64,000 bases of DNA, taken from CBDCNP01 sp965222425. Lineage in GTDB: Bacteria; Acidobacteriota; Vicinamibacteria; Marinacidobacterales; DATDRI01. Positions 35,716-44,743 of the stretch are shown here, piece after piece (positions within the stretch are counted from its first letter, which is position 1; every line of letters begins with the position of its first letter). Under the pieces are notes generated by a model. The model did not search any database. It had not been told where the DNA came from and was given only the letters and a program-made list of their open reading frames with translations. The stretch lies in contig CBDCTW010000002.1 of assembly GCA_965222425.1 (NCBI GenBank), positions 62,001 through 126,000 on the forward strand, read 5' to 3'. Both the position numbers and the translations under genes were made by a program.

Positions 35716-35997
35716 GCCACCTTGACGGCAGGCGCACCTGCTTGAGTCGTTTTCACGTTACGGGGGGCACAACGGGTATTCGAGTGGAGATTAGGGCCGT
35801 TGCTCAGCGATCCGCAGGCCGATCCAGACTGGGTTCGCCGAGCTCATCGGGAGGAGCTGGAAACTTGGAACGCATTTTACGATGTTTTGAATCACCTCGA
35901 GCAGGGGCTCGAGACCGAATCGGCGGGCGCCCGACGGCTCTCCCGTCGAGCCGACGATCTTGGAAGCGACGAAAGTCAACGTCTCCTGAAGATGAAG
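35716..35997. other. 282-bp gap between the truncated amidohydrolase and the CRTAC1-TlpA gene
   Basis: No family is recognisable. On the plus strand a TTG-initiated frame (35800-36066) reads plausibly protein-like (ADPDWVRRAHREELETWNAF) but runs antisense into the TlpA-coding end and lacks a ribosome-binding site. It may be a leftover of a deleted gene. The amidohydrolase deletion joint lies in 35716-35760. Confidence 0.3.
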
Positions 35998-37122
35998 CTA
36001 TTCTTCCGCCGCCAAGGCCAAAAGCCACGTTCGGATTTCGGCGGACCAGCCCGAGTGGGCTTCTAGGACGCGACCGGCCTCGTCGACGAGGAGAGTCAGC
36101 GGCACGGTGAGCTGCGGCGAAGCGTAGACCTTCTTGATGTCCTTCTCATCGAGTAGGACGTTCTTGTAGCGGATCGAACGCTCCTCGAGGTAGGAAAGTG
36201 CGGCATCCCGCTGCCCGAAATCCAGGCTGATGCCGAGAAGGTCGATGCCGGCGGCAGAGAGTTGGTCTTGAAGCCGTGACAACTCGGGCATCTCGACGGA
36301 GCACGGGACACACCAAGTCGCCCAGAAGTTCACGACGGTCTTTCGACCCGGCTTCAAAAGCGAACCGAGTGTGCCCGAGAACGATGACGACGACGAGAAC
36401 GACAACGCAATCAGGGACAGCTCCGGCAGAACCTCGCCCTTTCGAAAGGCGAGACTGTGAAATAGTTGTTCCGACGCCGGCTCGGGGTCGGGCAACCTGT
36501 GGAGTCGCTCCGAAACCACCTCGACCGTCCCAGCGCCTTCCACGAGCCGCAGGCTCTGACCGGCGCGAACATCGCGGTAAGTCTCCACCAAGCCGGAAGG
36601 CCAAGTAACGGTAAGCTCGTAGCTTTCCGACTCGCCCGAGCGGGGACCGAGCCCGAAGACGAGCCGTGGATCGCTGGCAGAAACGAATCCACTACCCCCG
36701 GATTTGATCTTGGTTTGGGTACCTAGTGATGTTCGCAGGCGGACCACGGTCCCGAACGTATCTCGAGCCGACACCGTCCCTTCGAGACTCACGCGCAAGA
36801 AGCCGTTTTCTTGCCCGATATTGTTCCGATAGAGAAGCCGCCCCTCGTTCTGAACCGGCACCACCACGACATCCAGATCCCCGTCGTTGTCGAGGTCGGC
36901 GAAGGAGCAGCCCCTGCCATCGGAAATGGAGTCCAGACCCGAAACACCGGAGATCTCGACGTAGGTCCCGTCGCCCTGACTTAAGTACAGACCGTCGCGT
37001 TCGAAGCCACTGAATGACAGGCCCTTTTCGAAGAGCTCCGTCATGTGATGGTTCCGGTAATCAGGATTCCCCGCTTGCTCGACCTCGGCCGCGGCCGCCA
37101 CCACGTGGCGCCAGAAGAGACT
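35998..37122 (-). pseudogene. ASPIC-TlpA (thioredoxin-like) part of a CRTAC1 gene, downstream of an in-frame TGA
   Basis: This frame continues without break from the upstream FG-GAP ORF after TGA 37123-37125; a GTG at 37104 could restart it. It contains another FG-GAP blade (FADLDNDGDLDVVV), an ASPIC/UnbV region (VFGLGPRSGESESYELTVTW) and a C-terminal TlpA/ResA-like thioredoxin domain with redox motif FWATWCVPCSVEMP. Such CRTAC1-redoxin fusions are exported, suggesting periplasmic thiol-disulfide work. As drawn, the redoxin part would lack a signal peptide. Confidence 0.75.
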
Positions 37123-38826
37123 TCACGTGTCTTTCATGGTCTTTCCCGAGACGAAGCCGTTGACGGAGAAGGCATCTTCCCAGCCGTCGTTGTCGAAATC
37201 TAGAAAACCACCGCCATACGCCCAACCGGCGCTAAACCCTCCGGCACGTTGCGCGATGTTCTTGAACGTACCGTCACCCTGGTTTTCGAAGAGCGAGTTG
37301 CCGGCGGCGAGTTTCTTGAGAACCGCTCCATCCGGGCTGGCGTCTGGCATGACCCTTTTCAGAATCCGATTGCCCGCCGTCGAGGACATGTTGGTCACGT
37401 GGAGGTCCAAGTCACCATCGTTATCATGGTCCCCGAAGGAAACACCCATGCCGTTTCCTGGATCGACGACACCTCTTTGCACCGCCTCGTCGCGGAAGTG
37501 GTCGCCGTAGTTCATGAAGAGGGCGTTCTCACCGAAGTCGTTCGCCACGTATAGATCCTGGCGTCCATCCGCGTTCAGGTCGGCAAACGCGGCCGCGTAG
37601 CCCCAGCGTGAGTCATCGATCCCCCACTGCGTGCCTTCCTCTCGGAAACGGCCGTTGCCCTGATTGATGAACAGAAGATTAGGAGTACCGTTGGTCGCCT
37701 TGCTCCACGAGTTGGGCATCACCTGGCCGTAGAGGTTGTAGGAAGTGACATAGATGTCGGTCCAACCGTCTCCGTTTACGTCCGCCGCCGCGGCGCTGAA
37801 ACCAACCGCTCGATGGTCGACGCCCGCCTCACTGGACACATCCAAGAAGCGCAGCTCACCGCTGGGCCGCAGCTGGTTTTGAAGCAAGCTCTGCTCTCCG
37901 ACGGCGGCGAAGAAAATGTCCAGGTCTCCGTCGTTGTCGTAGTCGAGGAGGAGCACACCCGTTCCGTCCCGGCTATAGCCTACGAGCGTTTCGTCGGAGA
38001 CATCGCGGAACGAACCTTCCCAACCATTTAGAAACAATCGATTTCCCAGCACCCCACTCGTCACGATGTCGAGCAAACCGTCGTCGTTGACATCGCCCAC
38101 CGCCGCACCATGGGCCTTGAAGCCGTCGTTGGGAGGCTCGCCGAAGGCAGGCACGTCCTCCCACAGTCCGGCCGGTCGGGTCACATCGGAAAATAGATCC
38201 TCCTCGGACAGCATGCTTTCGAGCGACTCAAACGACCAGCTACGAACCCTCCATCGTTCTTCGGGTGCTCTCTCGATACGGAGCTGAATCCATCCACGTA
38301 CCCATTCGCGCCGGCCCTCCCCGTCGCGGCCTACTACAGAGAAGAAGACGCGGCTTTCGCCGCGAGTCGGTGTACCGCCGTCGAACTCTGCCCCTTTCAC
38401 TTTGAGGCGGACGTCCTCGATTTCGGTGAAATGAGACAGAAACGCTTCGACGCTTTGAAGGAAGTCGGCGCGGTCGGTTACCTTGGGAACCTTGTCTAGA
38501 TCCCAGCCGTGCCGGCGGATCCATTTGATGTCGTGCTGAACAGCACCCGACCGAGTGGGAAATGAAGTGGCCTCGAACTCCTCGGGAAAGTATTTTGCGG
38601 CCTTCCCGAGATCTTGTCGCCGAAGCTCGACCGACAAGTCCAAGAGCTGGTTAGCCAGCGACTCTGAATCGTCTTCGACCTGCTCGAGCGCGGAGCGATC
38701 GAGCTCGAGAGAAGGCCGTTCCTGAGCCCCGACATCGCCGGAACGGAGGCAAACGAGGAAGGCAAGTGCTACCGCCGTCGGAACGGTGACGCGGCGTCTC
38801 CCACTCAACGATGCGCTAGCTAACAC
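37123..38826 (-). CDS. Secreted FG-GAP (VCBS) protein, CRTAC1-like; first part of a gene cut by TGA
   Basis: 567 codons from GTG 38826. A signal peptide (VTVPTAVALAFLVCLRSGDVGAQ) is followed by an N-terminal domain of about 190 residues of unknown fold (DIKWIRRHGWDLDKVPKV), then at least five FG-GAP blades (VGDVNDDGLLDIV, LLDYDNDGDLDIF, AADVNGDGWTDIY, FADLNADGRQDLY, GDHDNDGDLDLH). It ends NGFVSGKTMKDT-stop, while the next codons SLFWRHV stay in frame with a further blade, ASPIC and TlpA domains. The TGA is best explained as a nonsense change (from CGA, GGA or TGG). A near-leaderless promoter lies just upstream. Confidence 0.8.
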   Translation of the reverse strand: MLASASLSGRRRVTVPTAVALAFLVCLRSGDVGAQERPSLELDRSALEQVEDDSESLANQLLDLSVELRRQDLGKAAKYFPEEFEATSFPTRSGAVQHDIKWIRRHGWDLDKVPKVTDRADFLQSVEAFLSHFTEIEDVRLKVKGAEFDGGTPTRGESRVFFSVVGRDGEGRREWVRGWIQLRIERAPEERWRVRSWSFESLESMLSEEDLFSDVTRPAGLWEDVPAFGEPPNDGFKAHGAAVGDVNDDGLLDIVTSGVLGNRLFLNGWEGSFRDVSDETLVGYSRDGTGVLLLDYDNDGDLDIFFAAVGEQSLLQNQLRPSGELRFLDVSSEAGVDHRAVGFSAAAADVNGDGWTDIYVTSYNLYGQVMPNSWSKATNGTPNLLFINQGNGRFREEGTQWGIDDSRWGYAAAFADLNADGRQDLYVANDFGENALFMNYGDHFRDEAVQRGVVDPGNGMGVSFGDHDNDGDLDLHVTNMSSTAGNRILKRVMPDASPDGAVLKKLAAGNSLFENQGDGTFKNIAQRAGGFSAGWAYGGGFLDFDNDGWEDAFSVNGFVSGKTMKDT

Positions 38827-38837
38827 GGATGTTCGTC

Positions 38838-38866
38838 AGTTTAGACAATCCCCTTGTGTGTGCCAA
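38838..38866 (-). promoter_or_regulatory. Sigma70-like promoter of the CRTAC1-TlpA gene
   Basis: TTGGCA (38861-38866) and TAAACT (38838-38843) on the minus strand are 17 bp apart. The GTG start is 11 bases after the -10 box, so the leader would be only about 4 bases. Confidence 0.55.
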
Positions 38867-39018
38867 CAGAGAAGTAGTTTGGGGTTTTGACCCCGCCAGT
38901 GGCATCCGGACCGTGACAGGCTCTAATGAGCACCACCATACCCGCCCACGGTCATTGGTACTTCATTCTTTCTGCTCCTTTATTAGAAAAGATACGGCTC
39001 GCGTCGCATTCGGTCCGG

Positions 39019-40209
39019 TCAAAATTTGTAGTTAAAGTCGAATCGGAATCGGCTTCCATCTTGGATAGTGGTGATGGCATCTACAATGTACAGGCGCGCG
39101 AGCAAGAGCATGTTCTTCACCGGCGCATAGCCGCCGCGGATCTCGTGACCCTGGAAATCACTGGCCGCGGTCTGCATCGGATTTCCGAATCGAAGCCAGT
39201 CGTCTTCGGCATACGAGGCGTGCACGGAAAAAGTCTCTATCCACGCGTAGTAGTAGCCGATCACGAAACCTCCGGGCTTGCTAGGGTTGCCAAATCGGAC
39301 CGACGCCACCGCCCCAGTCTTTTGATCATGGTTCGCCGCGGTGAAAGGATCCGGATCATCTGGAGAGTAGCTCTTGAGATTGTACGCCAGGTCGAGCCCC
39401 AGCGTCATTGGAATTCTGGTTCCGAATTTGGCTTGGACGTCACCCGTCCACAGGTAGTAGTCGCGCGCGCCGTTGCCGTCGAGCAGGTGTCGGGCGCCTT
39501 CCTCACCGAGTAGAAAAAAAAGTCCGGTCGCGAAGTTGAAGCTGACGCTGTTGCGCGTCCCGGTGTAAACAACCTGTCCCGCTACCATGTTCCCAACGAA
39601 ATGATCCATGCCGTCGGCGTTAAAGTAGAAACCACCGATCAGAGAGAGTCGAGCGTTTTCGGGCTTGAAGTCATGCCGGCCGGTGAACCCCGCCACGGTG
39701 ACGTCGTCGTCCCAGAAGAGCTCGTTCTGTTTCCAGAACGGGTAGCTATTTCGGCCTAACCAGGCCGAGCTCCGCTCGCCCTTGATCTGAAAGTAGTACT
39801 TGTCGAGGAGCAAGTCTCTCGGCCCTTTGGGGCTGCCTTCGAAATCGTGGATGGTGATATGGGGAGACTGCTGAATTTCCCAGGCACCCGTTCGGAACCG
39901 CACTCCAAAGGAGAACAAGGGAGCCGGTCGGTAGTCGAAGCCGATGCGAGCCCGAATCCGGAGACGCTGGCGATCCGCTCTCTCAACCCCACTCACGCGT
40001 TCGGAATCGAAATCGTCCTCGAACCGAAAACGAAAATCCCCATAGAGACCGAACTTGCCGCCTTCATCCAGCTTGATCTCGGCCAGAGCCGGGCCGGCCC
40101 TAAACAGGATCGACAGTAAAACGAGGCCCCTCGAGAACCCCGTCCAGAACATGGTTTGCCAGGCGGGTAAGATCTCAAACCCTCTTGTCTTCCCTGCAGT
40201 CTCCTTCAC
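39019..40209 (-). CDS. Outer-membrane beta-barrel porin-like protein
   Basis: 396 residues. The GTG at 40209 follows GGAGGAG by 8 bases. A signal sequence (GLVLLSILFRAGPALA) is preceded by an unusually long basic N-terminus. The rest alternates short amphipathic strands (KFGLYGDFRFRFEDDFDSER, RLRIRARIGFDYRPAPLFSF, FSFGVRFRTGAWE) and ends in a C-terminal aromatic strand RFRFDFNYKF, the signature recognised by the Bam machinery. Layout and length match putative bacterial alginate/phosphate-selective-like porins; the solute is unknown. It appears intact, with its own upstream gap of about 190 bp shared with the divergent amidohydrolase gene. Confidence 0.8.
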   Translation of the reverse strand: MKETAGKTRGFEILPAWQTMFWTGFSRGLVLLSILFRAGPALAEIKLDEGGKFGLYGDFRFRFEDDFDSERVSGVERADRQRLRIRARIGFDYRPAPLFSFGVRFRTGAWEIQQSPHITIHDFEGSPKGPRDLLLDKYYFQIKGERSSAWLGRNSYPFWKQNELFWDDDVTVAGFTGRHDFKPENARLSLIGGFYFNADGMDHFVGNMVAGQVVYTGTRNSVSFNFATGLFFLLGEEGARHLLDGNGARDYYLWTGDVQAKFGTRIPMTLGLDLAYNLKSYSPDDPDPFTAANHDQKTGAVASVRFGNPSKPGGFVIGYYYAWIETFSVHASYAEDDWLRFGNPMQTAASDFQGHEIRGGYAPVKNMLLLARLYIVDAITTIQDGSRFRFDFNYKF

Positions 40210-40422
40210 AAATGTGGCTCCTCCAGATAGTTGTTTGACTTTTCGAGGTGTCGCGGGCCTCTGCGGGTTAGCCTGTCACGCTTTGTCAGCCTTCGCCAAT
40301 GAACAGGGCGACCGATAAGAGTCTGCTTGGACGAGACGCCGCCTTGAGTATTGTAGTCAGCGGCGCCCGAGACGTGAGACAATCCGCGGACTTGGATGTC
40401 TCATGTTCAGGAGGTGCCCCTG

Positions 40423-43185
40423 ATGTTGCGCGCTCGTTCGAGCCATATCGCCCTCGGCGTCGGTCTTTTCCTTAGTTTGGCGCTCATTCCACCGGGCCTG
40501 GCACAGGAAACGCCGAAGGAAGAGCCGAAGGAAGAGAAAGAAGAGAGGGGCCTACCACTCGAACCGACCCGTAGGATCGAGTTCGTCACCGATGAGGCCA
40601 CGTGGCTGTCTCTCGACGTCTCGCCGGACGGCCAGACGATCGTCCTCGAGCTGGTCGGGGACCTCTACACATTGCCAATCGAGGGTGGGGAGGCGAACCC
40701 CATTTCCAGCGGTCTCGCCTTCGATAGCCAGCCAAAGTATTCCCCGGAAGGGGACCGCATCGCGTTCCTGAGCGATCGCGACGGAGCGGAAAATGTTTGG
40801 ATCTCTCGCGCCGACGGGAGCGAGCCCAAGAAGCTCAGCCAGGACACGCGCGCGGACTTCGCCTCTCCGACCTGGACGCCCGACGGCGAATGGGTCGTGG
40901 CGTCCCGCTCATCTTGGGGCCTCGGAACCTTCGAGATCTGGATGTACCACGTGAACGGCGGGGCCGGTGTGCAGATCACCAAGGCCAAGCCGAAGAAGGA
41001 GACTCCGCGCAACCAGCGGCACAATGCCATCGGAGTGACGGTCTCTCCGGACGGACGCCACTTCTATTACGCGCGGAAGATGGGCGGCTTCCAATACAAC
41101 GCCAACTTCCCTCTTTGGCAGATCGCGCGCCGCGACCAAGTGACGGGCGACGAGGACATACTGACTCAATCTCAAGGCAGTGCCATCCGTCCGATCTTGT
41201 CTCCGGACGGAACCAAGCTGGTTTATGGTACGCGTTTCGATACCGAGACCGGTCTACGCCTACGAAATCTGGCCACGGGCGAGGACCGGTGGCTCATCCA
41301 TCCTGTACAAAGAGACGACCAAGAGTCTCGGTTCACGCGCGACCTTCTTCCTGGTTACGCCTTCACTCCCGACGGAAGCGAGATCATCGTGACCATCGGC
41401 GGCAAGATCCGTCGCGTGGACGTCGAGACCGGTAACTCACGCGTCATTCCATTCAGCGCCAAGGTGTCTCAAGAACTGGGACCGAGACTTCATTTTCCGC
41501 GCCGCGTCGAGGAAGGGCCGGTACGTGCCCGCATCATCCAAGACCCGGCAACCTCGCCGGATGGAGAGCGTATCGCGTTCTCGGCGCTCACCCGGCTTTA
41601 CGTCATGGAGCTTCCGGGCGGCTCTCCTCGCCTGCTCCTCCCCGATGGACCGCGCGGGTTTCAACCCGCGTGGTCTCCCGACGGAGAGTGGATCGCTTAC
41701 GCCACCTGGTCCGGCGAACGAGGTGAGGGAGGACAAATCTGGAAAGTCCGTGCCGACGGAACGGGCAACCAACGATTGACGACCGTGCGGGCCTTTTACA
41801 GCGATCCGGTTTGGGCCCCGGACGGCTCGAGGATCGTTGCGCTCAGCAGCACGCTTCACGAGCGGCTCACAAGCCCCGTCGATTTTGGGCAGGTCACGGG
41901 ATTGGACGTCATCTGGATTCCGGCCGACGGCGGTGATGCCAATCTCGTCATTCCCGCGCGGGGACTCGGCAAACCGCACTTCACGCGGGACCCCGAGCGG
42001 ATCTACCTCTACTTCACGGGGAGCTTCGGGATGAACCAGAAACACGGTCTGGCCTCGCTCCGATTCGATGGCACCGACCGGCGTGAACATCTTCAGCTGA
42101 CCGGGCCGGGACTCTACTTTGCCGAGGAGCCGGTGGGCGCCGACGACATGCGCATCAGCCCGGACGGACGTTGGGTTCTGGCGCGCGTGAGCAACCAGTT
42201 GTATCTCGTCGCAGTGCCGCCGGTTGGTGGCGAGACTCCGAAAGTAAACATTGAAAAACCCGCCGTGCCTTTGAAAAAACTCACCAACATGGGCGCCGAT
42301 TACTTCGGTTGGTCCGACGACGGCAAGACCATCTCCTGGGCGATCGGATCTACGATGTTCCGCCGCGCCCTCGAGAGTGTCACCTTCGAACCTCCCAAGA
42401 AAGACGACGAAGACTCGGAGGATAAAGCCAAGGAGGAAGAGGAGGACGAGACACCAATGGAGGAGGAAAGCGACGCCGTCGACAGGATCGACATCGTCAT
42501 CGAGCGGCCTCGACATGCTCCTCAGGGGATCGCGGTGCTACGCGGCGGCAACGTCGTCACGATGAATGGCGACGAGGTGATTCCCAATGCGGACATCGTG
42601 GTCCGCGACAATCGCATCGCCGTCGGAGCCAGCGGGGAGGTGGACATTCCCGCGGGTGCTCACACCATCGATGTGAGCGGCACGACGATCGTTCCAGGGT
42701 TCGTCGACACCCACGCCCATTGGTTCGAGATACGCCGCGGCGTGCTGGACGTTATGAACTACAGTTTGTTGGCCAATCTCGCCTATGGCGTGACCGCCGG
42801 ACTCGATGTCCAAACGAGCTCGAACGATATGTTTGCCTATCAGGATCTCGTGGACATCGGAGAGGGCAAGGGCCCCCGTGCCTATTCTACCGGCCCCGGA
42901 ATCTTCTCCAACAACGCCTTCAAAAGCGTGAAGGAGGCTCGGGGCGTCATCTCACGCTACAAAGACCATACCGCGACCGAGGTGCACGACGACGCGAAAC
43001 TGCGCCGCTTCCTGCCGCACAACATCGTTGACGCCAAGAGCCGAAGGCGTCCGTGGTTTCGCCGTGATGAGCACGTCTATCCCAAGATCGCAGCGGCAGC
43101 GGCCGAGATCATCCGGGCGGGCGGCTACGTCGGTATGGGAAGCCATGGCCAACTCCAGGGCCTCGGCTACCACTGGGAAATGTGA
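40423..43185 (+). CDS. TolB/PD40 beta-propeller amidohydrolase, internally deleted and cut by TGA
   Basis: Starts at ATG 40423 after AGGAGGTG. A signal peptide (SHIALGVGLFLSLALIPPGLA) is followed by a TolB-type propeller of PD40 repeats (LDVSPDGQTIVLE, FTPDGSEIIVTIGG, AWSPDGEWIAYATW), an acidic linker, and an imidazolonepropionase-like amidohydrolase domain from LRGGNVVTMNGDEVIPNAD with metal motif FVDTHAHW. Between RYKDH and TATEVHDD about 90 residues normal for the family seem missing, an in-frame deletion that removes expected catalytic residues. The frame then stops at TGA 43183-43185 where relatives read WE(L/M)WALASGG, so TGG became TGA. Probably a pseudogene of a secreted peptidase-like amidohydrolase. 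Confidence 0.78.
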   Translation: MLRARSSHIALGVGLFLSLALIPPGLAQETPKEEPKEEKEERGLPLEPTRRIEFVTDEATWLSLDVSPDGQTIVLELVGDLYTLPIEGGEANPISSGLAFDSQPKYSPEGDRIAFLSDRDGAENVWISRADGSEPKKLSQDTRADFASPTWTPDGEWVVASRSSWGLGTFEIWMYHVNGGAGVQITKAKPKKETPRNQRHNAIGVTVSPDGRHFYYARKMGGFQYNANFPLWQIARRDQVTGDEDILTQSQGSAIRPILSPDGTKLVYGTRFDTETGLRLRNLATGEDRWLIHPVQRDDQESRFTRDLLPGYAFTPDGSEIIVTIGGKIRRVDVETGNSRVIPFSAKVSQELGPRLHFPRRVEEGPVRARIIQDPATSPDGERIAFSALTRLYVMELPGGSPRLLLPDGPRGFQPAWSPDGEWIAYATWSGERGEGGQIWKVRADGTGNQRLTTVRAFYSDPVWAPDGSRIVALSSTLHERLTSPVDFGQVTGLDVIWIPADGGDANLVIPARGLGKPHFTRDPERIYLYFTGSFGMNQKHGLASLRFDGTDRREHLQLTGPGLYFAEEPVGADDMRISPDGRWVLARVSNQLYLVAVPPVGGETPKVNIEKPAVPLKKLTNMGADYFGWSDDGKTISWAIGSTMFRRALESVTFEPPKKDDEDSEDKAKEEEEDETPMEEESDAVDRIDIVIERPRHAPQGIAVLRGGNVVTMNGDEVIPNADIVVRDNRIAVGASGEVDIPAGAHTIDVSGTTIVPGFVDTHAHWFEIRRGVLDVMNYSLLANLAYGVTAGLDVQTSSNDMFAYQDLVDIGEGKGPRAYSTGPGIFSNNAFKSVKEARGVISRYKDHTATEVHDDAKLRRFLPHNIVDAKSRRRPWFRRDEHVYPKIAAAAAEIIRAGGYVGMGSHGQLQGLGYHWEM

Positions 43186-43491
43186 GCGCTGGCGAGCGGT
43201 GGTTTGAAACCGATGGAGGTACTCCGTGCCGCAACGCTCCACGGTGCCAAGATCATTGGGTTATCGCAGGACCTGGGAAGCATCGAGCCGGGCAAGATGG
43301 CCGACCTGGTCGTGCTGAACAAAAATCCTCTCGAGGACAGCCAGAACACGAACAGCGTACGGTATGTCATGAAAAACGGCGAGCTCTTCGACGGTGACAC
43401 GCTGGATCACATCTGGCCGGTAGAGCAGAAGCTGAACGCATTGTGGTGGTGGGACGCGGATCCCGCAACTAGGAATGGAGGGTCGCAATGA
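43186..43491 (+). pseudogene. C-terminus of the TolB-amidohydrolase after the in-frame TGA
   Basis: Same frame as the preceding ORF: ALASGGLKPMEVLRAATLHG, then LGSIEPGKMADLVVLNKNPL and VRYVMKNGELFDGDTLD, the normal amidohydrolase tail including the final composite beta-sandwich. A TTG at 43204 could initiate but lacks a ribosome-binding site. The stop overlaps the start of the MFS gene (ATGA), implying translational coupling in the ancestral operon. Confidence 0.75.
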
Positions 43492-44735
43492 GCTTGGAGC
43501 CTAAGACGGATGCCGTTGGTTATCGTTGGGTCGTTATCTTTCTGATCTGGTTCGCCAATATTACGGGTGCCCTCACCCAGCTATCGGGCGGCCCGGTCCA
43601 ACTGTCGGTGGCCAAAGAGTTCGGGCTGAGCGCTGCTCAGTTGGCCACCTGGATCAACTTGCCCTTGCTGGCCATTGGTCTCTTCTCGATTCCCGCCGGC
43701 ATACTGGTCGATCGCTTCGGAGCTCGCGCCGGTGTGGGGTTCGGGCTGCTGCTGATGGCCGTGTTCGCCTTGGGGCGGGGAATCGCTCCTAGCTTTGGGT
43801 GGCTCTGTTTCGCCACTTTCGTCTTTGGAATCGGTTACGCGTTTCTGCTGAGCGGCATGCCCAAGGCAGTCTCCGAATGGTTCCCGCCTCAGGAATTGGG
43901 ACGAGCCGTCGGGTTCTATACGTCTGGAGCTGCCGTTGGAGTGCTCACTGTCTTCTGGTTTGCGATACCTGTGTTCGGCGAGATATGGAAACACCTGTTT
44001 CTAGCGGCGGGTGCCCTGATGACGCTCGCCTTTCTCGCCTGGCTTGTCCTTGGCAAACGATCTTCCCGTGCTTTGTCCGGGCATGGCGCTCAGGGAGGAG
44101 TCGCCGACATGCTCCGAAGCTTTCGATCGGTGGCGAGCCAGCGAGACGTGAGGCTCTTGGTAGGGCTCTGCGCTATGACGCAGATCGGTGTCTTCGGTTG
44201 GTTGGCCTTCGGTTTTCCGTACCTGGTGATCGCTAAAGGGGCTCCGGAGGAAACGGCTGGCCAGGTAGTGGCCTTCACCATGGTGGGTTTCCTTTTTGGG
44301 GCACTCTCCGTATCCGGACTCTCCGATCGAGTCGGCAAGCGGCGGCCTTTTCTGATCGGCCCTGCGCTTCTCGCTTGCCTCCTTTTCTTCGGTCTGATCG
44401 TGGTTCCTCTGGGATGGCTTTTCTGGGCCATGGTCCTTTTGATCGGGTTTTGCCTTGCCGCCATTCAGGTCTTGCTATTCGCCTTGCCGCTCGAGCTACC
44501 GGGGGTCTCGAAGGACCAGGTCGGCGCGTGCGAGGGTCTTATCATCTCTGTTGGGTACTTCTTCGGGATCGCGGCGTCACCGGTCTTGGGATCCATCCTG
44601 GGAAGCTACGATACGACGACGCCCGACCAGTTCTTCGTGGTGGTGGGTTTCATGGGAACGGCTCTAGCCGTGGGGGCCGTCTTGGCCTTCTTGATGAGTG
44701 AGACCGGACCGGCCGGTCGAAAGGCGTCCGCATAG
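43488..44735 (+). CDS. Major facilitator superfamily transporter
   Basis: 415 residues with 12 predicted transmembrane segments. The loop-2/3 motif appears as GILVDRFGARAGVGFG and again in the second half as SGLSDRVGKRRPFLIG, the typical MFS pseudo-repeat. The substrate is not evident; it resembles NarK/oxalate-formate-type carriers in length, but this is weak. ATG 43488 overlaps the previous stop and GGAGGG precedes it. The gene appears intact and is followed after 8 bp by a flavin oxidoreductase gene, suggesting uptake coupled to oxidation of one compound. Confidence 0.88.
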   Translation: MSLEPKTDAVGYRWVVIFLIWFANITGALTQLSGGPVQLSVAKEFGLSAAQLATWINLPLLAIGLFSIPAGILVDRFGARAGVGFGLLLMAVFALGRGIAPSFGWLCFATFVFGIGYAFLLSGMPKAVSEWFPPQELGRAVGFYTSGAAVGVLTVFWFAIPVFGEIWKHLFLAAGALMTLAFLAWLVLGKRSSRALSGHGAQGGVADMLRSFRSVASQRDVRLLVGLCAMTQIGVFGWLAFGFPYLVIAKGAPEETAGQVVAFTMVGFLFGALSVSGLSDRVGKRRPFLIGPALLACLLFFGLIVVPLGWLFWAMVLLIGFCLAAIQVLLFALPLELPGVSKDQVGACEGLIISVGYFFGIAASPVLGSILGSYDTTTPDQFFVVVGFMGTALAVGAVLAFLMSETGPAGRKASA

Positions 44736-44743
44736 GTCCCACC

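Noticed and set aside
35800..36066. Plus-strand TTG ORF with protein-like composition
   Set aside because: No ribosome-binding site, runs antisense into the TlpA-coding region and matches no known family; recorded only as part of the gap.
34312..43185. Reassignment of TGA or TAA as sense codons, suggested by in-frame stops in three genes
   Set aside because: Many intact genes here end with TGA or TAA in conserved overlaps (mdh/sucC, sucC/sucD, sucD/ndk, istA/istB), so the standard code holds; the stops are isolated lesions.
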